This document shows positions 16,376 through 24,420 of a stretch of 35,338 bases of DNA, piece after piece. The notes beneath the pieces are model-generated. The model made no database searches. It was given only the letters and a program-made list of their open reading frames with translations, and had not been told where the DNA came from. This DNA is from Rhodopila globiformis (lineage in GTDB: Bacteria > Pseudomonadota > Alphaproteobacteria > Acetobacterales > Acetobacteraceae): the NCBI RefSeq assembly GCF_002937115.1, contig NZ_NHRY01000066.1:1-35338 (forward strand), read 5' to 3'. Both the position numbers and the translations under genes were made by a program. Positions within the stretch are counted from its first letter, which is position 1; the number at the start of each line of letters is the position of its first letter.

Positions 16376-17188
16376 ATGAGGCGGCCGTTGCGCCGCCCGC
16401 GCCTGCGGGCCGCGCTGGAGTCCGCGGCGGTGCCGACGTTCAACGGCCCGCGCGCCATGGCGCAGTCCGCCGAGGCCCTGCGCTTCCTGCGCGCCCCCGG
16501 CCGCCTGCCGCACGGCCGGCGGGTCTATGCCATCGGCGATATCCACGGCCGTCGTGCCAAGCTGGCCACGCTGCACCGGCTGATCGCCGACGACATGGCG
16601 GCGCGGCCAACCAAGTCAGTGGTGCTGGTGCACCTGGGCGATTACATCAACCAGGGGCCGGACAGCGCCGGCGTCATCGCCCTGCTGGCCGCCGGGCCGC
16701 CGCTGCCGCGCCTGCAGGTCGTCAACCTGCTGGGCGATCACGAGCGGATGCTGCTGGATGCCCTGTCCGGCGACCGCGCCGCCGCCACCGACTGGCTGTG
16801 GGCGGGCGGCCGGGACGCGCTGGCAAGCTGGGGCCTCGATCCCGGCCTGCCGCGCGAGGAATGGGAAGCCGCGTTGCCGCCGGACCATGTCGCCTGGCTG
16901 CGCGGCCTCGCGCTGACGCATCGCGAAGGCGACTACCTGTTCGTGCACGGCGGCATCCGTCCCGGCGTCACCCTCGATCGGCAGAGCCGCGACGACCTGG
17001 TGTCCATGCGCCAGCCGTTCCTGTCCACCGAGCAGGATTTCGGGGTGATCGTCGTGCACGGCCACGCCTCGCATCCGGCGGTGCAGATCATGGCCAACCG
17101 CATCGGCCTGGACACCGGCGCCGGCACCGGCGGGACGCTGACCTGCGCGGTGCTGGAGGACGACGTCGTCGGGCTGATCGCTGTCTGA
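16376..17188 (+). CDS. Metallophosphatase (serine/threonine protein phosphatase-like)
   Basis: A 270-residue calcineurin-like phosphoesterase. The metal-binding motifs appear in order: GDIHG (54-58), GDYINQGPDS (88-97), GDHE (120-123), VHGGIRP (about 187-193) and HGH (about 222-224). The family consensus is GDxHG, GDxVDRG, GNHE, HGG and HGH. Here the second motif has IN in place of VD and the third has Asp in place of Asn. The latter is an active-site residue and may alter activity. The closest type is the ApaH/PrpA-like phosphatases. The first 40 residues are Arg-rich and lie outside the fold; GGAGG at 16366-16370 supports the upstream ATG. It is transcribed away from the MaoC operon with 72 bases between starts. 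Confidence 0.85.
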   Translation: MRRPLRRPRLRAALESAAVPTFNGPRAMAQSAEALRFLRAPGRLPHGRRVYAIGDIHGRRAKLATLHRLIADDMAARPTKSVVLVHLGDYINQGPDSAGVIALLAAGPPLPRLQVVNLLGDHERMLLDALSGDRAAATDWLWAGGRDALASWGLDPGLPREEWEAALPPDHVAWLRGLALTHREGDYLFVHGGIRPGVTLDRQSRDDLVSMRQPFLSTEQDFGVIVVHGHASHPAVQIMANRIGLDTGAGTGGTLTCAVLEDDVVGLIAV

Positions 17189-17237
17189 GCGGCTGTTTGA
17201 CCGGGTTGGGCGTGGCGTTCAGCAACGCCCCCCGCCC

Positions 17238-18269
17238 CTACGGCAGCAGCATCACCTTCGACGCGGCCCGCTGGCGCGACAACTCGAACCCCTCCAGCCC
17301 GCGCCCCAGCGGCATCCGGTGCGTGATCATCGGCCGGAACCGCTCCGGCTCCCGCGCCATTGTCGCCAGCACCTTGTCCCAGGTGAAGCGGTCGCAGCCG
17401 TGCGTGGCGCGCAACTGGTGGCGGGCGCGGACAAAATCGGTCAGCGGCAGCGATACCGGCCCGGGATGGATGCCGGCGACCACCAGCACGCCCGCCGTGC
17501 GCAGCACGCCCAGGCCGTCGGTGACGCTGGCCGGATGCCCGGTCGCCTCCAGCACCACGTCCACCTTGCGCCCGCCCGTCGCCGCCATCACCATATCGGC
17601 CAGCGGCGCCTCCGCGACGTCCAGGATGTCGTCGAAGCCGAGTTGCCGCATCACCTCGAAGCGCGGCCCGTCCGCCCGGCCGGCCACCAGCACCCGCCCG
17701 GCCCCGGCGGCGCGGGCGAACAGCGCAATGGCCTGGCCAATCGTCCCCGGCCCCATCACCAGCACCGTGTCGCCCAGCCCCACCGCGCCGGTCAGGACGG
17801 CCTGGCAGCCGACGCCCAGAGGCTCGGTCAGCGCGCCCAGCTCGGTGTCGATGCCCGCCGGCAACGGCAGGCAGTTGGCCGCCGGCACGGTGACATAACG
17901 GGAAAAGCCGCCGTGGCGGGTCAGGCCGATAGCCTCCCGGCGCAGGCAGTTGCGCTGGTCGCCGCGGGCGCAGGCGCTGCAGGCGCCGCAGGCGATGCCG
18001 GGCATCACCGTCACCGCCGTGCCCTCGGCCAGCGCCGTCCCTGCTCCGGCCGCCACCACCCGGCCGGCAAACTCATGCCCCATCACCACCGGCAGATGCG
18101 GCACCATGAAGCCGTAGCCGTCGGTCCATTCGTAGGCGTGCACGTCCGAGCCGCAGATGCCGGCGTTCTCCACCCGGACGGTCACCTCGCCCGCCCCCGG
18201 CCGCGGCGCCTCGGCGGCGTCCGCCAGGTCCAGCCCGAAGCCCGGCCTGGTCTTGCGCAATGTCAGCAT
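17238..18269 (-). CDS. Zinc-dependent alcohol dehydrogenase (MDR family)
   Basis: A 343-residue medium-chain dehydrogenase of the threonine/sorbitol dehydrogenase type. Catalytic zinc residues are C39 (ICGSD) and H65-E66 (MGHEFAG). The structural zinc lobe is complete with C94, C97, C100 and C108. The nucleotide-binding turn is VLVMGPGTIGQAIALFARAA, a Rossmann GxGxxG variant. It oxidises an alcohol or polyol with NAD(P)+; the substrate is not readable from sequence. ATG 18269 is chosen because GGGAGGAAC precedes it. The upstream frame to 18605 is a shadow of the hydrolase gene. It is divergent from the hydrolase, with 82 bases between the two starts. Confidence 0.92.
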   Translation of the reverse strand: MLTLRKTRPGFGLDLADAAEAPRPGAGEVTVRVENAGICGSDVHAYEWTDGYGFMVPHLPVVMGHEFAGRVVAAGAGTALAEGTAVTVMPGIACGACSACARGDQRNCLRREAIGLTRHGGFSRYVTVPAANCLPLPAGIDTELGALTEPLGVGCQAVLTGAVGLGDTVLVMGPGTIGQAIALFARAAGAGRVLVAGRADGPRFEVMRQLGFDDILDVAEAPLADMVMAATGGRKVDVVLEATGHPASVTDGLGVLRTAGVLVVAGIHPGPVSLPLTDFVRARHQLRATHGCDRFTWDKVLATMAREPERFRPMITHRMPLGRGLEGFELSRQRAASKVMLLP

Positions 18270-18351
18270 GTCGTTCCTCCCCTGCTGTCGCGGCCACGTG
18301 CCAGGGGGTGTATGGAACAGCAGGCCGCAAAGCCTGCAAAGGGGGGACGGA

Positions 18352-19434
18352 ATGGCGGATGAAACCGGACGACTGCCGGCCTTGCTGGCGCTGCTCGACA
18401 TGCTCGCCCACGTCGCACGCCTGATGCACCCGCGGCGCCTGGCCCAGCTTGCCGCGCTGCTGGACGCCCCGGAGGCGGCGCTGCGCGCGGCGGACCCGGC
18501 GGCCGACGCGCTACCCGGCCCGGTGCAGGTGCAACTGGACCTGGCCGTAGCGCACGCCGTGCAGGCCTGTGCCGGGCTGCGCGCCGCCGCACCGGACAGT
18601 GACATGCGGCAGGCCTACCGGGCCATGCGCCACCACAGCCAGGCGCTGGAGGCGCTGTTCCCGCTGGCCGAGACCGTCCCCGCCGTCAGCCGCTGTTTCC
18701 TCGAAGCCCACCGGCGCGACGATCCGGCCGTGCTGGCCCGCGTCGCCGCGCCGCCGGCCCCCGGCAGCGGCGTGTTCCACGCCGGCAACGACATCGGCGA
18801 GCGCGGCGGGTTCTCGGTCTACGTGCCGTCCTGGTACGACCCCACCCGGCCGATGCCGGTGATCATGGCGCTGCACGGCGGCGCCGGCCACGGCCGCCTG
18901 TTCCTGTGGAACTGGGTGCGGGAAGCCCGCACCCGCGGCATGATCGTCGTCGCGCCCACCGCCACCGGCAGCACCTGGTCGCTGATGCAGCCGGAGATCG
19001 ACGGCGAAAATCTCAACCGGATCCTCGGCCGGGTGCGCGAGCGGTGGGCCGTCGACCCGGCGCGCCTGCTGCTCACCGGCATGAGCGACGGCGGTACCTT
19101 CACCCTGCTCAGCGGCGTCGCCGCGGAATCGCCGTTCACCCACCTGGCGCCGGTGGCGGCGGCGTTCCATCCGCTGCTGCTCGCCACGGCCAGTCCCCAG
19201 CGGCTGGCCGGCCTGCCGATATACCTGGTCCATGGCGCGCTGGACTGGATGTTCCCGGTGGACGGCGCCCGCACCGCGCAGCGCACCCTGACCGCCGCCG
19301 GCGCCGCCGTCACCTACCGGGAGATCGCCGATGTGTCGCACGCCTGGCCGCGCGACGAGCAGGCGGCGATGCTGGACTGGTTCGTAACCCACGACGGCGC
19401 CCCGGTCCGCTACAGCAGACCGCAGGTTAGTTAG
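18352..19434 (+). CDS. Alpha/beta hydrolase (esterase/phospholipase-like)
   Basis: A 360-residue protein. An N-terminal helical region (about 1-130) of no recognised family precedes an alpha/beta hydrolase domain: MALHGGAGHGRLFLWNWV (oxyanion region), the nucleophile elbow LTGMSDGGTF with Ser as nucleophile, HGALDWMFPV with the likely acid Asp, and VSHAWP with the catalytic His. The layout is that of the carboxylesterase/phospholipase or PHB-depolymerase-like group. The start is ATG 18352 behind GGGGGGACGG. The last codons, YSRPQVS and the TAG stop, lie inside the left end of repeat element E2, so the native C-terminus was probably changed by that element. The family core ends before this point, so the enzyme is likely intact. 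Confidence 0.83.
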   Translation: MADETGRLPALLALLDMLAHVARLMHPRRLAQLAALLDAPEAALRAADPAADALPGPVQVQLDLAVAHAVQACAGLRAAAPDSDMRQAYRAMRHHSQALEALFPLAETVPAVSRCFLEAHRRDDPAVLARVAAPPAPGSGVFHAGNDIGERGGFSVYVPSWYDPTRPMPVIMALHGGAGHGRLFLWNWVREARTRGMIVVAPTATGSTWSLMQPEIDGENLNRILGRVRERWAVDPARLLLTGMSDGGTFTLLSGVAAESPFTHLAPVAAAFHPLLLATASPQRLAGLPIYLVHGALDWMFPVDGARTAQRTLTAAGAAVTYREIADVSHAWPRDEQAAMLDWFVTHDGAPVRYSRPQVS

Positions 19435-19685
19435 GACGCAGACGGCCTGTCTTCATCGTCATGGCCCGGCTTGTCCGGGCCACCTATTCCAGCACGTGTG
19501 CCGCGACAGGTGGCCCGGACAAGCCGGGCCATGACGATGGGGGAACGCTCTTGGCGCCCAGGCAAGCACTTGATTTTACGATCATTTCCGACTCGTTTCC
19601 GAGATGTGTGCATCCCGTAGGGACAAGCCGGGCCATGACGAGTGAGGTGCGCCGTCGCCGTGTCTCAACCAACCTGCGGTTTGCT
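19414..19685. mobile_element. Composite repeat element E2 with 24-bp imperfect inverted ends
   Basis: The left end AGCAGACCGCAGGTTAGTTA then GGAC (19414-19437) matches the reverse complement of 19662-19685 at 20 of 24 positions, and matches the ends of E1. Inside are a type A palindrome (19457-19536) and module M1 (19537-19640). It has no open frame. Its left end codes for the final residues and stop of the upstream hydrolase. Confidence 0.7.
19457..19536. repeat. Type A palindromic repeat, copy 3
   Basis: Perfect arms 19457-19485 and 19508-19536. The loop (ATTCCAGCACGTGTGCCGCGAC) is the reverse orientation of that in copies 1 and 2, so the palindrome is inverted here relative to them. Confidence 0.88.
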
Positions 19686-19856
19686 GTCGAGCAGGCCGCA
19701 GACAGGCCGGGACACTGTTCGGAGAGGAATGGCCGGCCTGCGCCGCATTGGCGTTAAGACAGTGGGATTCGCGGCACGGCCGTTTCCACATCGTCATGGT
19801 GGGTGCAGGCCCCATAGGCGTTAAAATTGTGAGGAACGTGGCAGGCTGCCTCTCGC

Positions 19857-19945
19857 CGTCATGGCGGCCGCAGGCCCGCCATCCACGCCTGACGGTGTTG
19901 AGATCAGCCAAAGGCGTGGATGATCCGCCTTCGCGGACCATGACG
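19857..19945. repeat. Repeat module C, copy 3, with GGCGTTAAAAT blocks before it
   Basis: CGTCATGGCGGCCGCAGG is paired imperfectly with a GCGGACCATGACG end. The inner stem is CATCCACGCCT / AGGCGTGGATG. The preceding stretch 19686-19856 holds two further GGCGTTAA-type blocks, near 19749 and 19816. The rest of the gap to 20170 holds no gene. Confidence 0.78.
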
Positions 19946-20170
19946 CTGAGGGGCCGGTGCCCTGCACCAAATGACGCGGCTGTTCCCTGACGCTCCCTTG
20001 GTAACGCCAATGCGGCCTGCCCCCGGCACGACGATCAAGGCGCGCCACCGCCCCGTGCCGGTATCGGCGACAAACCGCGTCCGGCGGATCAAATCGCCCC
20101 ACCCGGCAACCTTTCATTAACGATTTCGTGGCTTTCATGCCGTTCCCGGTATCCTTCGGACGCGCCGCGC

Positions 20171-21586
20171 ATGACCGACACAATCCTGGACTCTCCGCTT
20201 CCGGCCGCCTTTGCCGCACCGGCGCCCGACCTCATCCGCGACGCGCTGGAGGAAAGCCGGCAGCGCTGGCGCCAGCTCGTGATCCTGGCCGCCGACGTGG
20301 CGTTCGAGACCGACGCCAGCGGCCGATTCGTCCTGGTCATCCCCGACCAGGCGCTGGGCTGGCCCATCGGCTCGCTGATCGGCCAGCCGTCGGAGCTGCT
20401 GCTGGGCGATGACGGCGCCAGCCCGGTGTTCAATCCTTTCCGCCCCGGCACCGAGATACGGCGCCGCCGCGCCTGGCTGCGCCGCTATGACGGCTCGCTG
20501 GCGACGATGGCGGTCTCGGTCGCGCCGCTGCGCGACGCCGGCGGCGGCATCACCGGCGCGCGCGGCATCGGCATCGACCTGACCGACTGCGACCTTCAAT
20601 CGTCGCAGATCGCCGGCCGGCTGCGCCGTGGCGAGGTGCTCGACCACATCCTGTCGCGCGTCGGCCAGGAGGCCGCGGCCGAGCAGATGATGGATACCGC
20701 GCTCTGGGCGCTGATCCACGCGCTGGGCGCCGAGGGCGCGGCAGTGGTCGCGCGCGGCGCGGATGGCGCGCCCGGCCGCATCCTGCACCAGCGCGGCCCC
20801 GGCGCCGCCGCCACGCTCGATACCGCCGATCGGCTGCTGGTCCGGCCGGATAGCGAGGCAGCCGATGCCACCGGCCCGGACGGGCGCAGGGTCCTGGCCA
20901 TCGGCTGCCGCACGCGCTTCGGCGCCGGCGCCGGGCTCGCGCAAGGGCTGGCGCTCTGGCGCACCGCCCGGGCGCACGCGTGGAACCATGACGACACGCT
21001 GATCGCCACCTCGGCTGCCGGCATCGTGCGCATGATCCTGGAATACGAGGCGGTGCAGCAGGAGATGGCGCAGCAGGCGCGCACCGACCCGCTGACCGGC
21101 CTGCTCAACCGCCGCGCCTTCCTCGAGGCGATGCAGCGCCAGACCGCGCGGCTGGACCGCGAGAGTGCGCCGGGCACGCTGATGTTCATCGACCTGGACG
21201 GATTCAAGGCGGTCAACGACAGCCAGGGCCACGCCGTCGGCGATGCTGTGCTGATCCGGCTGGCCGACATGCTGCGCCGGCTGGTGCGGCCCTCCGACCT
21301 GGTCGCGCGCCTGGGCGGGGATGAATTCGCGGTCTGGCTCGGCGGCGTCGACCAGGCGACGGCGGCGGAACGGGCGGACCACCTGTGCAAGGCCGCGCCG
21401 GCGGAGCTTGGCAGCGTGGCGCCCGAGGCGGTCGCCGGCCTCGGCCTGTCCGTCGGCATCGCCCTGCGCGGCCCCGGAAGCCCGGAAAGCATCGAGGACC
21501 TCATGCGGCGGGCTGACATGGCGATGTACGGCGTCAAGCGCGCCGGCCGCAATCACTGGCGGGTATCGACCGAGGGAGACGCATGA
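20171..21586 (+). CDS. Diguanylate cyclase with PAS-like and GAF-like sensor regions
   Basis: A 471-residue soluble signalling protein that would make c-di-GMP from two GTP. Residues 30-145 look like a PAS domain (VAFETDASGRFVLVIPD ... GARGIGIDLTD). Residues 150-300 resemble a GAF region. A short coiled linker and the GGDEF domain (about 315-466) follow. The signature is canonical: TDPLTGLLNRRAF, FIDLDGFKAVND and the GGDEF motif at 382-386. The inhibitory RxxD site is present as R373-P-S-D376, five residues before GGDEF, so product inhibition is expected. There is no membrane segment, so it senses something in the cytoplasm. The ribosome site before ATG 20171 is weak. The stop overlaps the next gene by four bases. 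Confidence 0.92.
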   Translation: MTDTILDSPLPAAFAAPAPDLIRDALEESRQRWRQLVILAADVAFETDASGRFVLVIPDQALGWPIGSLIGQPSELLLGDDGASPVFNPFRPGTEIRRRRAWLRRYDGSLATMAVSVAPLRDAGGGITGARGIGIDLTDCDLQSSQIAGRLRRGEVLDHILSRVGQEAAAEQMMDTALWALIHALGAEGAAVVARGADGAPGRILHQRGPGAAATLDTADRLLVRPDSEAADATGPDGRRVLAIGCRTRFGAGAGLAQGLALWRTARAHAWNHDDTLIATSAAGIVRMILEYEAVQQEMAQQARTDPLTGLLNRRAFLEAMQRQTARLDRESAPGTLMFIDLDGFKAVNDSQGHAVGDAVLIRLADMLRRLVRPSDLVARLGGDEFAVWLGGVDQATAAERADHLCKAAPAELGSVAPEAVAGLGLSVGIALRGPGSPESIEDLMRRADMAMYGVKRAGRNHWRVSTEGDA

Positions 21587-22836
21587 TGGACGCCGACGAA
21601 GCCGCCCGGGTCCGCCGCGGCGCCAGTGCCAACACCAGCCCTGACGTGCTGCAGGCGCTGGCGAAGGATCCGTCCGTCACCGTGCGCGCCAGCGTCGCGC
21701 TGAACCCCGCCCTGCCCGACAGCCTGACCGCGGCGCTGGCGGCGGACGCGGATGCGCGGGTGCGCTCGATCATCGGCCGCAAGCTGGCCAGCCTGACGCC
21801 CGGCCTGACCGACACGGCGCGGGAGCGGGTGCAGCAGGACGCGGTGGCCAACCTGACGGCGCTGGTGGCCGACGCGGCGCTGCGGGTGCGCACCAGCGTC
21901 GCCGAGGCGGTGCGCGACCTGTCGGACGGGCCGCGCGACATCATCCTGCGGCTGGCGCACGATCCGGCGGTGATGGTGTCCGAGCCGGTGATCCTGTTCT
22001 CGCCGATGCTGACGGAGGAGGACCTGGTCGCGCTGATCGCCGCGGGTCCGCCCTCCACCACGCTGACCGCGGTCGCCCGGCGCCCGAAGATCACCGAGGC
22101 GGTCTCCGACGCGATTGTCGAAACCGCCGACGTCGCCGCCATCGGCGCCCTGCTGGCCAACCATACCGCGCAGATCCGCGAGGCCGCGCTGGATGCGCTG
22201 GCGGCGCAGTCCGAGGAGCAGACCGCCTGGCAGGAGCCGCTGGTGCGGCGGCCGCATTTGCCGCCGCGGGCGGCGCGCATCCTGTCGGAGATCGTCACCA
22301 GCCATCTGCTGGAGACACTGGTGGCGCGGACCGACCTCGACCCCAAGCTGAGCCTGGAGCTGCGCCTCAGGCTGAACCGCACGCCGCCGCAGACGCCGAC
22401 CGGGATGTTCGGGCCGCTGGAGGCGCTGGCGCCGAACACCACGCCGCAGGCCGCGCTGGCGCACGCCTATGCGCTGCGCGATGCCGGACGGCTGGATGAC
22501 CAGGCGATGCTGGACGCGCTGCGGCGCAACGCCACCGGCGTGGCGACGGCGATGCTGGCGGCGAAGGCCGACGTGCCGCTGCAGGTGGTCGAGCGGGCCT
22601 GTGCGCTGCGCAGCGCCAAGGCCGTCGTCAGTCTGGCCTGGAAGGCGGGGCTGTCGATGTCCACCGCGGTGATCCTGCAGGCGATGCTGGCCCGCCTGGC
22701 GCCCGACATGATCCTGCGGCCCGCCCAGGGCGGCAGCTTTCCGCTGTCGATCGAGGAACTGCGCTGGCAGCTGGGATTCCTGGGGGTCGGCAGTCCGGGC
22801 CTGCGGCCGTGGACGCCGCGGCGGCTGTCGGAGTAG
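21583..22836 (+). CDS. DUF2336 protein (HEAT-like alpha-helical repeats)
   Basis: A 417-residue all-helical protein that I match to DUF2336, found mainly in alphaproteobacteria. It begins at ATG 21583 inside the end of the cyclase gene (ATGA overlap); a second ATG follows directly. Residues 15-230 show HEAT-like units such as ALAKDPSVTVRASVALNP and LVADAALRVRTSVAEAVRDL, and the typical later block is LLANHTAQIREAALDALAAQ. The C-terminal third repeats similar helices (ALRRNATGVATAMLAAKADV). DUF2336 has no enzymatic function I can name. Tight coupling to a diguanylate cyclase suggests a scaffold or regulator of the cyclase or of a c-di-GMP response, which is inference. Confidence 0.85.
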   Translation: MMDADEAARVRRGASANTSPDVLQALAKDPSVTVRASVALNPALPDSLTAALAADADARVRSIIGRKLASLTPGLTDTARERVQQDAVANLTALVADAALRVRTSVAEAVRDLSDGPRDIILRLAHDPAVMVSEPVILFSPMLTEEDLVALIAAGPPSTTLTAVARRPKITEAVSDAIVETADVAAIGALLANHTAQIREAALDALAAQSEEQTAWQEPLVRRPHLPPRAARILSEIVTSHLLETLVARTDLDPKLSLELRLRLNRTPPQTPTGMFGPLEALAPNTTPQAALAHAYALRDAGRLDDQAMLDALRRNATGVATAMLAAKADVPLQVVERACALRSAKAVVSLAWKAGLSMSTAVILQAMLARLAPDMILRPAQGGSFPLSIEELRWQLGFLGVGSPGLRPWTPRRLSE

Positions 22837-22856
22837 CGCCGGGGGCGTTCCCGCTT

Positions 22857-22925
22857 GTCATGGCCGGGCGCGTCGGGGCCACCTGTCGCGGCACGCGTGC
22901 TGCAATAAGTGGCCCGGACAAGCCG
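22857..22925. repeat. Decayed type A palindromic repeat
   Basis: TGTCATGGCCGGGCGCGTCG then GGGCCACC and, at the right, AAGTGGCCCGGACAAGCCGC retain the outline of type A with many mismatches. It lies 20 bases after the DUF2336 stop. Confidence 0.7.
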
Positions 22926-22968
22926 CATACGCGCTGACCCGGAGATAGGGCCGTGTCCATTGCTTCTC

Positions 22969-23046
22969 CGTCATGGCCGGGCGTGTCCCGGCCATCCACC
23001 CTCCACCGTCGCAGCGCGGATGGCCGGGACACGCCCGGCCATGACG
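22969..23046. repeat. Type B palindromic repeat, copy 2
   Basis: Perfect 27-bp arms 22969-22995 and 23020-23046 match the copy at 3542-3617. The 24-nt loop differs from that copy except for the shared CCACC start. Confidence 0.86.
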
Positions 23047-23154
23047 ATAGAGAGACGACCGCGCCCTGTTCCCCCTTTAGGTTAGTGCCTACGCGGACAA
23101 GCCGGGCCATGACGGTCAGGGCGCACTGTCGCCCTGTCTCAACCTGTCGTCTCA

Positions 23155-23349
23155 GAGCCTGTTTTACTTGAGCCGCTCCTCGTTTACCGCAGTAGACCGG
23201 GAGGTACCTCCGCTCTTGAGGGTCGGCAGGCGCGAGCCGTGCGCATCCTCCAACGACCTGCCCTCGATGGAGGTCGTGTGGGCCGTGTTCGTCTATCAGG
23301 CATCACGGTAAACCACTGATCCACAAGCATTATTCACTCAAACAGGCTC
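23155..23349. mobile_element. 195-bp insertion remnant with GAGCCTGTTT ends
   Basis: GAGCCTGTTT at 23155-23164 is inverted as AAACAGGCTC at 23340-23349. A TCA triplet lies directly outside each end (23152-23154 and 23350-23352), consistent with a 3-bp target duplication. The interior is less GC-rich than its surroundings and has no convincing open frame. It splits what would otherwise be two adjacent CTCAACCTGTC words, remnants of a composite-repeat end. It may be an IS-derived miniature element; the family is not determined. The 190 bases from 23350 to lexA hold nothing else. Confidence 0.6.
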
Positions 23350-23539
23350 TCAACCTGTCCATGGTTCGGCGTAGCGCCGACGACGGCCCATCCCGAACAT
23401 GACAACAAAGTAACGTCCACACACAACGCCTGCCGATCTCCCCTTCCCGTCTTGCGTCACGCCCTGCCCGTCATCCCGGCAGCGGGCAGACAGCACCATG
23501 GGGCACGCCCACGCCCCGGGCGTCCATGGGTGGCAGGGT

Positions 23540-24262
23540 CTAATACTTCCGCATCAACGCAACGATACGACCCTGCACCTTCACCCGGTCGGCCGGGAAG
23601 ATCCGCGTCTCGTGCCGCACGTTGCAAGGCTCCAGCGCGATCGAGTTGCCGCGGCGGCGCAGGCGCTTCAGCGTCACTTCCGCGTCGTCCACCAGGGCAA
23701 CGACGATCTGCCCGTTCTCGGCCGTGTCGCCCTTCTGGATGATCACCATGTCGCCGTCCAGGATCCCAGCCTCGATCATTGAATCACCGGCGACCTCCAG
23801 CCCGTAATGCTCACCCGCACCCAACAGCGCCATCGGCACCTCGATATGGCTGTTGGTGTCGCGCAACGCCTCGATCGGCAGGCCGGCGGCGATGCGCCCA
23901 TACATCGGCAGCTCGATCGCCCCGGCGTCATTCGCCGTGCGCACGCCCGGCAGGCGCTGGGTGAAATCGCCACGGATTACGTTCGGCGAGAACCCCGCCG
24001 CCGCGTCGGTGCCGGTGGACGCCGCGGCGGTTTCGCGCGGAACCATATTGTCCGGCAGCCGCAGCACGTCGAGCGCCCGGGCACGATGATGCCGCCGGGC
24101 GATATAACCCCGCTCCTCCAGCGCCGAGATCAGCCGGTGGATGCCGGACTTCGACCGCAGGTTCAGTGCGTCCTTCATCTCCTCGAACGACGGAGAAAAC
24201 CCCGTCTGCTTCAGGTGGCTGTCGATAAACACCAGAAGTTCGTATTGTTTCCGGGTCAACAT
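23540..24262 (-). CDS. lexA: LexA repressor, SOS regulator
   Basis: A 240-residue LexA, the SOS repressor that cleaves itself when RecA is activated by damaged DNA. The N-terminal winged helix begins [17 protein letters not shown] and contains [18 protein letters not shown] (recognition region, about 37-54). A long acidic/Ala linker, typical of alphaproteobacteria, follows. The self-cleavage bond is A126-G127 in [10 protein letters not shown]. The catalytic pair is S161 ([10 protein letters not shown]) and K199 ([10 protein letters not shown]). The start is ATG 24262, which gives the standard N-terminus; the frame upstream is leader. An SOS box overlaps its promoter, so it should repress itself. 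It lies downstream of moeA with 158 bases between, so it has its own promoter. Confidence 0.97.
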   Translation of the reverse strand: MLTRKQYELLVFIDSHLKQTGFSPSFEEMKDALNLRSKSGIHRLISALEERGYIARRHHRARALDVLRLPDNMVPRETAAASTGTDAAAGFSPNVIRGDFTQRLPGVRTANDAGAIELPMYGRIAAGLPIEALRDTNSHIEVPMALLGAGEHYGLEVAGDSMIEAGILDGDMVIIQKGDTAENGQIVVALVDDAEVTLKRLRRRGNSIALEPCNVRHETRIFPADRVKVQGRIVALMRKY

Positions 24263-24326
24263 GATGGGCGTCCTTGCACTCGGTATCGCACGCGGGTTCC
24301 GGAACAAACCGGCAACCATAGCGAGC

Positions 24327-24356
24327 GTTCTAGGTTGGTTCCGTCCAGGACGTCAA
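24327..24356 (-). promoter_or_regulatory. lexA promoter with alphaproteobacterial SOS box
   Basis: The box GTTC-N7-GTTC lies at 24327-24341 on the plus strand (read as GAAC-N7-GAAC toward lexA). On the minus strand TTGACG (24356-24351) and CTAGAA (24333-24328), 17 bases apart, make a plausible -35/-10 pair with the -10 inside the box. This is the operator type known for alphaproteobacterial LexA. The transcript leader would be about 60 bases. Confidence 0.85.
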
Positions 24357-24385
24357 GCAAAACCATGAAAAATTTTGATTATCCC

Positions 24386-24405
24386 GGCGTGCACACGCCT
24401 TTTTT
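24386..24405 (+). terminator. Palindrome followed by six T residues
   Basis: GGCGTGCACACGCC (24386-24399) is followed by TTTTTT (24400-24405), an intrinsic-terminator look in the plus direction. No plus-strand gene lies upstream, so it would stop antisense transcription over lexA. On the minus strand it sits just after the moeA stop but without a following T tract. The stem is short, so the call is weak. Confidence 0.35.
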
Positions 24406-24420
24406 GACACCCAGCGCGCC

